From assembly GCF_018294505.1 (NCBI RefSeq), contig NC_057795.1, positions 523,781,184 to 523,845,183 of the forward strand: a stretch of 64,000 nucleotides of DNA, in the 5' to 3' direction. Within the stretch, counting starts at the first letter, position 1. Each line of letters begins with the position of its first letter. The DNA comes from Triticum aestivum (lineage: Eukaryota; Streptophyta; Magnoliopsida; Poales; Poaceae). The notes under the pieces were generated by a model. That model was given only the letters and a program-made list of their open reading frames with translations. It did no database searches and was not told the origin of the DNA. The translations under genes were made by a program, and so were the position numbers. This document shows positions 1-10,248 of this stretch, in pieces.

Positions 1-68
1 GGCAACGGTTCTAAATGCCGTCGCGGAAAGGGGTAAAAAACCGTTTGTTTAGGACCGACGAGCACCAG
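1..68. other. Unassigned GC-rich edge
   Basis: These bases do not align with the LTR that begins near base 69 and cannot be placed. They may be the end of another transposon cut by the window edge. Confidence 0.3.
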
Positions 69-517
69 TGCAAGTTCTTTCCATAAGCACGTATGACTAT
101 TTATGAGATACATGCCTACATTATATTGACGAATTGGAGCTAGTGTCGTATCACCCTAGGTTAGAAATGTCTCATGATGAATATCATCCAACAAGTCACC
201 GATCCAATGCCTACGAATTTATCTTATATTGTTCTTGCTAAGTTACTACTGCTATAGTCACTATTGCACTTGCTACAAAAATACTGCTATCACTATTACT
301 GTTACCGTTACTGCTACTACTATTATCAAAACTATCATACTACTTTTCTACTGATCACTTTGCTACAGATAATTAATCTCCAGGTATGGTTGAATTGACA
401 ACTCAGCTGCTAATACCTTAAAACATTCTTTGGCTCCCCTTGTGTCGAATCTATAAATTTGGGTTGAATACTCTACCCTCGAAAACTGTTGCGATCCCCT
501 ATACTTGTGGGTTATCA
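69..517 (+). repeat. Athila-type LTR fragment (3' part)
   Basis: This stretch matches, base for base with scattered changes, the reverse complement of 24065-24500 (for example around the 'tgcaagttctttccataagc' start and the 'cttgtgggttatca' end). It is the 3' part of an Athila-lineage gypsy LTR, ending in the expected TATCA at 513-517. No primer site follows. Instead a different LTR starts at once, so the join at 517/518 is a deletion or recombination scar. It contains a CTA/CTG-rich microsatellite-like stretch at about 245-340. Confidence 0.7.
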
Positions 518-557
518 TCCACCCTCGGGGTTGAGGGTTTGTACAGTGCTATGTGTT

Positions 558-592
<35 letters not shown>

Positions 593-1532
593 GTTCTTGA
601 GATGTCACGATCTTGATGTATCGCGGGCTTTGTTAATATAGTCGGATCATATGGTGTTTTCTCTCTATCTTGTTGTGATGAATTGAGTTTTCCCTTTGAG
701 ATTTCGTTGTTATCGGATTGAATACTTTTATGGATTTGAGAACACTTGATATATGTCTTGCAATTGAATACTCACGGTGACAATGGGGTATAGTATTGAT
801 TTCACTTGATATATGTTTTGGAACTCAACTCGCAGATCCCCGAGGTGACATTGGGGTAATCTATGCATAGGGGTTGATGCATGTTCTTGTCTTTTTTCCT
901 CCGATAGAAATCTTGGGGCACTCTTTGAAGTTCTTTGTGTTGGATTAAGTATTATGAATATGAATTTTCTTTGGTGTTATTTTAGTACGAACTCTAGGAT
1001 AGATCGAATGGAAAGAATAGCTTTATGTTATTTTAGTACGAACTCTTGAATAGATTGAACGGAAAGAATAGCTTTGGAGTGATTCTTCATCGCACTTTGA
1101 GGGATGGTTATATGATCCATTTATATTAGCATTGTTGAGAGATTGCACTAGCGAAAGTACGGACCCTAGGCCTCATTTTCAAGCATTGCAATACCGTTTT
1201 TATGATTGTTTACTATTTGCTACCTTGCTGTTTTTATTTATTCAGATTATAAAAATATACTTCTACAATCCATATTACACTTTTATCACCATATCTTCGC
1301 CGAACTAGTGCACCTATAGAATTTGCCATTGTATTGGGTGTGTTGGGGACATAAGATATTTCTTGTATTTGGTTGCAGGGTTGTTTGAGAGAGACCATAT
1401 TCATCCTACACCTCCCACGGATAAATAAACCTTAGGTCATCCACTTGAGGGAAAATTGCTACTGTCCTACAAAACTCTGCGCTTGGAGGCCCAACACGTG
1501 TCTACAAGAATAAAGTTGCATAGTAGACATCA
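518..1532 (+). repeat. 5' LTR (partial) of plus-strand Athila-type element
   Basis: This is the 3' two-thirds of a second Athila-lineage LTR (Sabrina/BAGY-2-like by recollection). It ends with GACATCA at 1526-1532, followed after 10 bases by a perfect tRNA-Asp primer site. It includes a pure (TC)15 microsatellite at 561-590 and a short internal duplication around 980-1075. The left end of the LTR is missing, replaced by the fragment ending at 517. It would supply promoter and termination signals for the element to its right. Confidence 0.7.
561..590. repeat. (TC)15 microsatellite
   Basis: Fifteen uninterrupted TC units lie inside the LTR. Similar shorter TC runs occur in the LTRs of the element at 40526-47984. 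Confidence 0.95.
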
Positions 1533-1542
1533 AGCTCTTTTC

Positions 1543-1560
1543 TGGCGCCGTTGCCGGGGA
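1543..1560 (+). promoter_or_regulatory. Primer binding site, tRNA-Asp type
   Basis: TGGCGCCGTTGCCGGGGA is the exact complement of the 3' end of plant tRNA-Asp, the primer used by the Athila lineage. It lies 10 bases after the LTR end and fixes this element as plus strand. Confidence 0.9.
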
Positions 1561-1590
1561 GGTGAGTGCTTGAAGGTATATCTTTAGATC

Positions 1591-2565
1591 TTGCAATTGA
1601 ATCTTTTAGTTTCTTGTTTTATCACTAGTTTGGTTATAAAAGAAAACTACATAAAAATGGAATTGAGGTTGCATCACATTATTGATCATCTTTATAATAT
1701 CTTTCGTGAAAATGATGGAAAGGAAAATTGTGCTCAATTGATAGAAGAAGAATTCAATATAATGTTTGGTATAAATGATGAGCATGATTGCAATGTTGTT
1801 AGTATGAATTCTTTGAATATCCGTGATGCTAATGATATGCAAAGCCATAAGCTTGGGGACGCTATGTTTGATGAAGATGATATTTTTAGTCCCCCAAGAT
1901 TTGATGTGCAAATTTGTTATAATGATTCCATGCCTCCTATTTATGATGATTATAATGATGAAAGTGGATTTGGAGAGGTCATGACTTTATTTAGTGATAA
2001 ATCCACCATTTTGGATGAGGCTTCAATTGATTATGATTACAAAGTTGCTATCTATGATGATTATGGTGATGACATGTATGCTACAAAGAATAATGATAAC
2101 CATGAAACTTGTCAACATGATTTTAATTTTCACTCTCTTGATAGTTATTTTGTTGAATTTGCTCCCACTACTATTGATGAGAAGAAATTTGCTTATGTTG
2201 AAAGTAACAAAATTTCTATGCCTATGTATCATGAAAAGAATTCCTTATGTGATAGTTATATTGTTGAATTTCTTCATGATGCTACTGAAAATTATTATGA
2301 GGGAGGAACTTATGCTTGTAGGAATTGCAATAATATCAAGTTTCCTCTCTATGTGTTGACAATCTTAAAGTTTTGCTTGTTTTCCCTTCTTATGCTAGTT
2401 GATTATTGCTCCCATGAATTGTTTGCTCAAAAAATCCCTAGGCATAGGAAGTGGGTTATACTTAAATGTGCTAGTCATATTCTTCATGATGCTCTCTTTG
2501 TGTTTCAATTCTTTTCTTTTATGCGAGCATCATTGAAATCATCATGCCTAGCTAAAAGGCATTAA
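1591..2565 (+). CDS. Acidic retrotransposon ORF of unknown function
   Basis: This 324-residue open frame starts 31 bases after the primer site, in the position of gag. A more likely start is the internal ATG at 1657 (MELRLHHIIDHLYNIF), which matches the conserved start I recall for this family. The protein is rich in Asp, Asn, Tyr and His with many DDY/DDD runs, and has a hydrophobic stretch near residues 250-275 that could span a membrane. I recognise no gag, zinc-knuckle or protease motif. The frame is unbroken over almost 1 kb, which is notable in a decayed element. Its role is unknown; it may be a conserved non-autonomous-element ORF that relies on enzymes from relatives. Confidence 0.55.
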   Translation: MQLNLLVSCFITSLVIKENYIKMELRLHHIIDHLYNIFRENDGKENCAQLIEEEFNIMFGINDEHDCNVVSMNSLNIRDANDMQSHKLGDAMFDEDDIFSPPRFDVQICYNDSMPPIYDDYNDESGFGEVMTLFSDKSTILDEASIDYDYKVAIYDDYGDDMYATKNNDNHETCQHDFNFHSLDSYFVEFAPTTIDEKKFAYVESNKISMPMYHEKNSLCDSYIVEFLHDATENYYEGGTYACRNCNNIKFPLYVLTILKFCLFSLLMLVDYCSHELFAQKIPRHRKWVILKCASHILHDALFVFQFFSFMRASLKSSCLAKRH

Positions 2566-2599
2566 AGAAAAACGCTTGTTGGGAGACAACCCAACACTT

Positions 2600-4180
2600 T
2601 TACCTACTGTTTTTGTGTGTTCACATGATTAAACTACTTTAGTAATCATGTTTTATTGCTTTTGTTTCAATAAACTGCCAAGTAAAGCCTTTGGGATCAT
2701 GTTGGCTGATAGTTGATTTGGTCTTTCTGAAAAACAGAAACTTATGTGCTCACGAAAATAATTCTTCATTTTAACAGAAGAGTGCTTTTGAGTTGATTCT
2801 TTTTGCATAATATTAATATACAAATTTCTCACGTGGTCCTTATTTTTCCATAATTTTTGGAGTAGCAGAAGTATGGTTATTCTGCAGATCATTACAGATT
2901 GTTTTGTTTTTGACATATTCTGTTTTCGATGCATAGTTTGCTTGTTTTCTAGTTTCTATGGATTATATTGCTCGATATAAATTGTGGAAATGATATGCTA
3001 CAGTAGGAATTATGTGGAAAAAATTATGAACCTTGTCTTTGACAGTACCAAAGTGAAATGGTTCTGCTCTTTATCATACTAACCTATCTCACGAATTCCG
3101 TTAAGTATTTTGTGATTGAAGTTTTAAAGTTTTGGGTGAGATATCAATATGAGGAGAATAAGGAGTGAAAAGAACCTAAGCTTGGGGTTTCCTAAGGCAC
3201 CTCAAGATAATATTCAAGGAATATCCAAGCAACTAAGCTTGGGGACGCCCCGGAAGGCATCCCCTCTTTCGTCTCCAACATTATTGGTAACCTCACTTGG
3301 AGCTATGTTTTCACTCGTCACATGATATGAGTTTTAGTTGGAGAGTCATTTTATTTTGTTAGGATTTTCTTGCTTCTATTTGTAATAATGTTTTGCTTAT
3401 TTCATTTCAATAAAAAAATGTCAAGGATAGCCTTTACCATGCTTATTTTGCAAGTCTACATGCTGCTGTTTCAAGACAGAAAGTTCATCGATGTTGCAAA
3501 AATTCCCTAGAAAAGTCAGAATGTGATAAAATGTTGAATCTTTTTGAAAAATAAGATATGATAAATTCTCTAAAGTGTGATATTTTTTTCATAATCTTTG
3601 GAGTTTAATAAGTATCGATACTCTTGCATTCTTTACAGACTGTACTATTTTGGAAGATTGCTGTTATGTTTGCGTTGTTTGCATATGTTTACTTGTTTAA
3701 TGATTCTATTTGAGGATAGGAGTATTAAATATGCATAGGAATTTAGTATTAAATGTTGAATAATAATTTTAGTGATTTCCTATAGTAGAGAATGATAACG
3801 TTTTTGCATTGGTTTATACTAACTTATCTCACGAGTTATTGTTGAGTTTTGTGTGGATGAAGCTTTTAAGATTTAGGGAAACCGTGATATAAAAGAAATT
3901 AAGGAGACACAAAAGATCAAACTTGGGGATGCCCAAGGCATCCCAAATTTATATTTAAATAGTATCAAGCATCTAAGCTTGGGGATGCCCCGGTAAGCAT
4001 CCCACCTTTCTTCTTCAACAATTATCGTTTAGTATCGGTTGAGCCTAAGTTTTTGCTTCTTCACATGATGTGTGCTATTCTTTAAATGTCATTTTGTTTT
4101 GTTTTTCTTGATGTTTTAATAAAATACTTAGAACTTAAAGTTTTTAAACAAAATAGAGTCCTCAAATAGTTGCCAGACAG
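2600..4180 (+). repeat. Diverged tandem duplication, two units of ~0.75 kb
   Basis: Two diverged copies of one module are in tandem. Landmarks recur in the same order: 'actaacctatctcacga' near 3080 and 'actaacttatctcacga' near 3826, each followed by a 'cttggggacgcc/cttggggatgcc' hairpin (near 3240 and 3975) and a 'ttcaataaaa' stretch. No coding frame runs through either copy. This looks like an old duplication in the 3' internal region, near where the polypurine tract would lie. Confidence 0.6.
3923..3946 (+). other. Short RNA-hairpin motif (ggatgcc/ggcatcc)
   Basis: TTGGGGATGCC and GGCATCCCAA are inverted around a 2-3 base loop with one bulged G. The same motif recurs near 3240 and 3975, and on the other strand near 12535 and 12592 in the sister element. 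Recurrence in two separate elements suggests it is a structural feature of the family's RNA; no function is known to me. Confidence 0.5.
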
Positions 4181-4305
4181 GCTAGGTAAGCGACACTAAC
4201 ATCCCGTCAATGAAGCTCTTTTCTATGGAATTGCTCTAGTGCTTCACTTATATATTTTTGAGCATGGTGTGATTTAGTATTTTTGAAGAAATTCTCTCTT
4301 GCTTC

Positions 4306-5543
4306 TGAAGGAAATATGCCGTAGTGGCAATAATAAATTTTTTATTTATATTTCCTTATATCATGCTAAATGTTTATTATTCATGCTCGAATTGTATTAA
4401 CCGGAAACTTAGTACATGTGTGAATACATAGACAAAACAGAGTGTCCCTAGTATACCTCTAGTTGACTAGCTCGTTAATCAAAGATGGTTAAATTTCCTG
4501 ACCATAGACATGTGTTGTCATTTGATGAACGGGTTCACATCATTAGAGAATGATGTGATGGACAAGACCCATCCTTTAGCTTAGCATAATGATCGTTAAG
4601 TTTTATTGCTATTGCTTTCTTCATGACTTATACATATTCCTCTGACTATGAGATTATGCAACTCCCGAATACCAGAGGAACACCTTGTGTGCTATCAAAC
4701 GTCACAAAGTAACTGGGTGATTATAAAGATGCTCTACAGGTGTCTCCGAAGGTGTTTGTTGGGTTGGCATAGATTGAGACTAGGATTTGTCACTTTGAGT
4801 ATCGGAGAGGTATCTCTGGTCCCTCTTGGTAATGCACATCACTATAAGCCTTGCAAGCAATGTGACTAATGAGTTAGTTGCGGGATGATGCATTACAGAT
4901 CAAGTACAGAGACTTGCCGGTAATGAGATTGAACTAGGTATGATGATACCGACGATCGCAAGTAACATACCGATGACAAAGGGAATAACGTATGTTGTTA
5001 TTGTAGTTTGACTGATAAAGATCTTCGTAGAATATGTGGGAACCAATATGAGCATCGGTTCCACTATTTGCCATTGACCGGAGATGTGTCTCGGTCATGT
5101 CTACATAGTTCTCGAACTCGTAGGGTCCACACGCTTAACGTTCCATGATGATTTGTATTATGAGTTACGTGTTTTGGTGACCGAAGTTTGTTTGGAGTCC
5201 CGGATGAGATCACGGACATGACGAGGAGTCTCGAAATGGTCGAGAGGTAAAGATTCATATATTGGAAGGTTATATACGGACACCAGAATGGTTTCGAAGA
5301 GGTTCGGGGATTTATCAGAGTACCGAGAGGTTATCGGACCCCCCTGGGAAAGTTAATGGGCCTCATGGGCCATAGTGGAGAGAGGGAGGCAGGCCACAAG
5401 AGGTGGTGCACGCCTCCCCCTGCCCAATCCAAATTGGACAAGGGGTGGGGGCGCGGCCCCCCTTTCTTCTCCCTCTCCCCTCTTTGCCCTTCCCCCCTCT
5501 CTGTTGGAAGGAAGGGGCGAATCCTACTAGGAGTGGAGTCCTA
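4306..5543 (+). repeat. Angela/BARE-type copia LTR, 5' part
   Basis: It starts TGAAGGAAATATGCC and runs through sequence characteristic of Triticeae Angela/BARE-1 copia LTRs (for example 'gatgtgatggacaagaccc', 'ttgggttggcatagattgag', 'ggagatgtgtctcggtcatg'). About 1.24 kb is present. It stops inside the repeated 'ctactaggagtgg' stretch at 5543, where the CACTA-like terminus begins. A second Angela LTR in the opposite orientation is at 24764-25812. No copia coding region is present, so this is a truncated or solo LTR. Confidence 0.8.
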
Positions 5544-6387
5544 CACTACAAAAAAAAGACACATCCGTGACATTTTGGGTCGAACGAAACTTTTTTCCGT
5601 CATACTTATGACACTTCTATGACGATAATTGTGACAAAACCCGGTATCATCATAGATGTGGTGGGCTCCTACTTCTATGACAAAAAATCATGACAGAAAA
5701 TGGGCTTTTCATCCTGGGCGGGCCGGAGACGCAGTTGCATGGCATTCTTTGGGCCATCCATGACAGAAAAAACCATGGTAGAAGCAAGGGCGAGGAAAAT
5801 TTTGGCGAGTTCCCGGTTACGGTGGGAGGTCAGGGGTCGAGCGATGCACGTTTCTCTTGTACATGTACGCGCATGTGTGCGAGGCGTTGGCTCTAACTGA
5901 ACCCGAGCGAGGCGTTGGGCTCTAACTGAACCCAAGCGATTGCACTGCAGGCTATGCGTTACTGAACCCGAGCGATCGATCGATGGCTGTTAACTAAACC
6001 CAATCGAGCGATTCCTTCGCTACTGCTGCTAACTGAAGCCGATCGATGTTGCCTCTGGATGAACAGTGAGCGTTGCGGGGTGCGAGGGGTGGATGAACAG
6101 TGAGCGGTGGGGGTGGATGAACAGGACCCTGTGGCGTTGCCTCTGGATGAACTGGACCCCGATCGATCGAGCCGGTTGGGGCTGGATGAACAGGAACCCG
6201 TGGAGGGCTGGATGAATAGGACGACCCCGTGGAGGGCTGGATGAGCAGTGGATGGTGGAGGGGTGGATGAACAGTAGCTGGTGGAGTAGTGCGCGGTGGA
6301 GGCTGGATGAACAGGAGCCCGTGGATGAACAATCGTAGATGGAGGCTGGAAGAGGTCAACGGTGGATGAACAGTTGCCCGTGGAGGC
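5544..6387 (+). repeat. Left long terminal inverted repeat arm
   Basis: This arm pairs with the reverse complement of 23125-23692 followed by that of 17137-17474. Bases 5544-5870 hold a unique part. It is followed by repeats of a 'ctctaactgaacccgagcga' type (5890-6060) and then an array of 'ggatgaacag' units with CCCGTGGAGG-like spacers (6058-6387). CACTA elements usually have sub-terminal motif arrays that bind transposase; these arrays may serve that role. Open frames in the arm on both strands are products of the array, not genes. Confidence 0.75.
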
Positions 6388-6790
6388 TGGAGGAGGTCGA
6401 CGGTGGAGATGAAAAGTATCCCATGGAGTCCCGTTTTGCGGTACGCCACACCCCTCCCGATGAACAGGACCCCTGTTTCGACCATAATGCTCCAACACAA
6501 GTCCGTTTCATCCATTTTGCGGTACACCACACCCCTCCCGATCAACAGGACTCCCGTTTCGACCGTAGGAGGTCTGTTTCCTGCGTTTTGCGGTATGCCA
6601 GACCCCTCCCAATGAACAGGATCCCGTTTCGAACGTGGCCGATTGAACACAAGGCCGTTTCCTCCATTCTGCAGTACGCCAGGCCTCGTTTCCATCGCCT
6701 GTTCTATCCAAGCCGGTTGGCTCCCACGCGTTCCGTTGCCTCCTGATGAACACGACGCATTCCGTTGCCTCCCCATGAACACGACGCATT
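6388..6790. repeat. ~80-bp tandem repeats in the CACTA-like element
   Basis: About four imperfect units share 'ttttgcggtacgccacaccc' and 'tcccgatgaacagga', at about 6434, 6518, 6585 and 6664. They are followed by three short 'cattccgttgcctcc' units at 6735-6805. Open frames here read the repeats and do not look like a gene. Confidence 0.65.
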
Positions 6791-7264
6791 CCGTTGCCTC
6801 CCCATGAACACGACGACGATGCAGTTTCTCCGTTCCGACCCAGCCATGTACACGAGCCCTGGCCGTACGTATGCGCGAGTAGGCGTTTGAGACCCCGCCC
6901 GTATGTACGTACGTGGCCGTATTTACTTTCTTGCACCCTGGCCGTTGTATGTACGTGTACATGCTACGTGCGTGCCTCTACTACAACACGTGCACGCCTC
7001 TACATCGACTAGTATGTACGTACACGTTCGCGACCAGAATGACAACACCACATACGCTTGGACCAGGTGGGTCCCGACTGTCAGGCAATTCCTTGTGTGC
7101 GAAGATGTAGCTGGTGGGTCCCAGCAGTCAGGGGGGCGAATCGTTTTTTTTGCCCGGACGCACTTCCTTGCGTGCAAAGATGTAGCTAGTGGGTCCTAGC
7201 AGTCAGGGGGCGAATCTTTTTTTTGCCCGTAATATGGACGCACTTCCTTGCATGCGAAGATGTA
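6791..7264. other. Non-coding CACTA-like interior, GTAC-rich then short repeats
   Basis: The part at 6850-7025 is rich in GTACGT and TACGTACG steps. From about 7070 onward, units of 'ggtgggtccca...cagtcagggggcga...acgcacttccttgc' appear, leading into the longer tandem units. There is no convincing gene. Confidence 0.5.
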
Positions 7265-9350
7265 GCTGGTAGGTTCCTGCAGTCAGGGGGGAAACGTTTT
7301 TTCGCGAAATACGGTGGCCCGTCCGGTGGGTCCTCGCTGTCAGGTGGAGGAATAATTATTTTGCACGTAATAAGGAGGCACTTCCTTGCGGCTGCCGTGG
7401 ACCCAGTTGTCAGCCTCTCCACGTACAGTACTCTTCCGATGGAAGTCGGTCATTGACCACGTTGACCACGCCGTGCCGAGAGCACCACGGCGGTGGACGA
7501 CGGCAAGGCCTAGGAAGGGGATGACATGGAGCCGGGGAAGACGCGACAGTGGATGCCCATGCGGAGAGGTGTACGAGGGTCCACTGGTTCGGCTGCGGTG
7601 TGAGGATGCCGTCGCCGCAAAATAACATGGGGTGTGGGTGAGTAGAGGGATGGCCTGGCCAGCGGTGGGAGTAGTAGGAGGCGGTGAGGCCTCCGCGACA
7701 TCACAGCCGGCCATGGGAGACAGGAGCATGCGGCACGACCGGCGCTGCTTTGGGCGGCCGGAGCAAGAAGACCAGAGGTTGAAGAAGCACTACGGCCGTT
7801 GGATGGACATCATACGGTCACTGGAGCTAGAATCGTTCATATTGACTAAGGTTGACAAAGGCCTACGTCCCAGTCAACTTAGTAGGCCCACAAGTCAGCC
7901 TCCCACCATGGTGGGTCCCAGCTAGCAGGGGGAGTATTCAACTTTTTGTGCGTAATAAGGAGGCACCTCCGGTGGGTCCGAGCTGACAGCGGGGGGAAGG
8001 TTTTTTTCGTGAAATACGGTGGCCCGTCCGGTGGGTCCCAGCAGTCATGGGGAAACGTTTTTTTCGCGAAATACAGTGGCCCGTCCGATGGGTCCTAGTA
8101 GTCAGGGGGAAACGTTTTTATCGCGAAATACTGGTGGCCCGTACGGTGGGTCCATGCTGTCAGGTGGAGGAATAATTATTTTCCGCGTAATAAGGAGGCA
8201 CTTCCTTGCGGCTGTCGTGGACCCAGCTGTCAGCCTCTCCATGTACAGTACTCTTCCGATGGAATTCGGTCGTTGACCACATTGACCACGCCGCGTCGAG
8301 AGCACCACGGTGGTGGACGACGGTGAGGCCTAGGAAGGGGACGACGCAGAGCCGGGGAAGACGTGGCAGTGGATGCCCACGCGGAGAGGAGTACGAGGGT
8401 TCACTGGTTCCGCTGTGCTGCCGTCGCCGCAGAATAACAGGGGGTGTGGGTGAGTGGAGTGAGGGATGGCCTGGCCAGCGGTGGGAGTAGTATGGGGGCG
8501 GTGAGGCCTCCGCGGCAGCACAGCCGACCACGGGAGGCAGGAGCAGGCGGCACAACCGGCGCTGCTTTGGGCGGCTGGGTCAAGAAGACCAGAGGTTGAA
8601 GAAGCACTACGGCCGTTGGATGGACATCGTACGGTCAGTCGAGCTAGAATCGTGCATATTGACTAAGTTGACAAAGCCCTCCGTCCCCGTCAACTTAGTA
8701 GGCCCACTATACTGGGTCCCAGCTAGCAGGGGGAGTATTCATTTTTTTGTGCATAATAAGGAGGCACTTCCTTGCGTGCGAAGATATAGCTGGTGGGTCC
8801 GAGCTGTCAGTGGCGGTAAAGTTTTTTCGCGAAATATAGATGCCCTTTCGGTGGGTCCCAGATATCAGGTGGAGGAATCATTATTTTACGCGTAATAAGG
8901 AGGCATTTCCTTGCGTGCGGCCATGGACCCAGCTGTCAGCCTCTCCACGTACAGTCCACTTCAGATGCATGTCGGTCGTTGACAACATTGACCACGCCAC
9001 GCCGAGAGCACCAAGGCGGTGGACGACGGCGAGGCCTAGGAAGGGAACGACACGGAGCCAGGGAAGACTCGATAGTTGTTTCCCACGCGAAGGGGAGTAC
9101 GACTGTATGAGGGTTTACTAGTTCGTCTGCCGTCGCCGGAGAATAACAACAGTTGTGGGTGAGTAGAGGGATGGCTAGGCCAGCGATGGGAGTACGGTGG
9201 GGCGGTGAGGCCTGCGCGGCAGCACAGCCGGCCGCAGGGAGGAGGGAGCAGGCAGTCCCGCCGGCGCTTGTTTGAGCGGCTAGAGCGGGAAGAGCAGAGA
9301 TTGAAGAAGCACGACGGTCGTTGGATGGACATCCAACAGTCACTGCTTGT
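7265..9350. repeat. Three tandem units of ~0.55-0.76 kb in the CACTA-like element
   Basis: The units start near 7265, 8026 and 8789. Each repeats the same order: 'cgcgaaata' with a T-run, 'ggtggaggaat', 'aataaggaggca', 'cagcctctcca' (7414, 8230 and 8936), a GC-rich block with 'gaggcctaggaaggg', and 'aagaagcac...cggtcgttggatggacat' or a close variant. The third unit is shorter. Small frames of 60-135 residues occur at the same place in each copy on both strands, which shows they are by-products of the repeat. This may be internal amplification typical of non-autonomous CACTA elements. Confidence 0.7.
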
Positions 9351-9739
9351 GTGTCAACCTTTTATTTAGGAAAGCCTCAAATCTGTGGAAAACAGCATAC
9401 ATGCCATCTACCATTATTTCTAATAATTTACAGCCCATTTGCTAATTCTTACGGTTTTTTTGGAGCCCATATTCTTTTGTTAGCATTATAGCCCATATTG
9501 TGGCCACGGTTAAAAAATTATACGAAATTTTGCATATGTCGGTGCGGACTGAACTATTTTTAATCCCGAAATTTCGAGTCACATTCAGACTGATTTTAAA
9601 AATAAATGTATATCAATATAAAATCCGATAAATTGTCCATGCATAAAAATCAATGCAGATTAAAATCTCGAACTGAAAAAAAATAAAATTTGAAACTAAT
9701 TGCTGGTTTGATGTGTTTTAAAAATGTACAGCCCATTTC
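9351..9739. other. AT-rich CACTA-like interior, no gene
   Basis: AT-rich sequence lies between the tandem units and the truncated LTR at 9740. It contains several 'cagcccat' repeats and no open frame of note. Confidence 0.4.
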
Positions 9740-10248
9740 AGGCCCTCATTGGTTGATTCCCCCTCCGGCGGAGCATCGGCGAAGGCTCCAAGATGGGATC
9801 TCACGGATACAGAAGGGTACGGTGGTGGAAATAGTTTTTCGTGGTGCTCCTCGATGGTTTCAGGGTACGTGGGTATATATAGGAGGAATAAGTAGGTCGG
9901 TGGACGCTCGAGGGGCCCACGAGGGTGGGGGGCGCCCCACCTGTAGGGGGCGCGCCGGGCACCCTCGTGGTCGCCTCCTCTGTTGCTTGACGTCCACTCC
10001 AAGTCCCCTGGATCACGTTTGTTCCAAAAATATCACTCCCGAAGGTTTCATTCCATTTGGACTCTGTTTGATATTTATTTTCTTCGAAACACTGAAATAG
10101 GCAAAAAAAACAGCAATTCGGGTTGGGCCTCCGGTTAGTAGGTTAGTCCCAAAAATGATATAAAAGTGTAAAGTAAAGCCCATAAGCATCCAAAATGGGT
10201 AATATAATAGCATGGAACAATCAAAAATTATAGATACGTTGGGTATCA
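9740..10248 (-). repeat. Truncated 3' LTR of the minus-strand Athila-type element
   Basis: It aligns with 16627-17136 of the full LTR, so only the first third (U3 side) remains. Its inner edge reads TGATACCC on the minus strand, next to the internal 'agcatccccaagcttaattc'. The break at 9740 marks a deletion. Confidence 0.85.

Larger units (their letters stand above)
1543..4305 (+). mobile_element. Internal region of plus-strand Athila-type gypsy element
   Basis: The region begins at the tRNA-Asp primer site, carries one acidic ORF (1591-2565) and then AT-rich non-coding sequence with 'cttggggatgcc' hairpin motifs, as seen in the 3' internal part of Sabrina/WHAM-like elements. No gag, protease, RT or integrase motif is visible, so it is a non-autonomous or heavily deleted copy. 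The 3' LTR is absent because an Angela LTR enters at 4306, right after 'ctctcttgcttc', a sequence typical of this internal region. Confidence 0.75.

Noticed and set aside
5959..6962. Long minus-strand frames (179 and 322 residues), rich in Ser, Pro and His
   Set aside because: They read the 'ggatgaacag' inverted-repeat array in two frames; the repeat itself keeps the frames open, and the right arm shows the same.
7340..9343. Parallel 130-residue frames that look like a small protein family
   Set aside because: They occur once per tandem unit, on both strands, with no shared start context or domain; they are by-products of the repeat.
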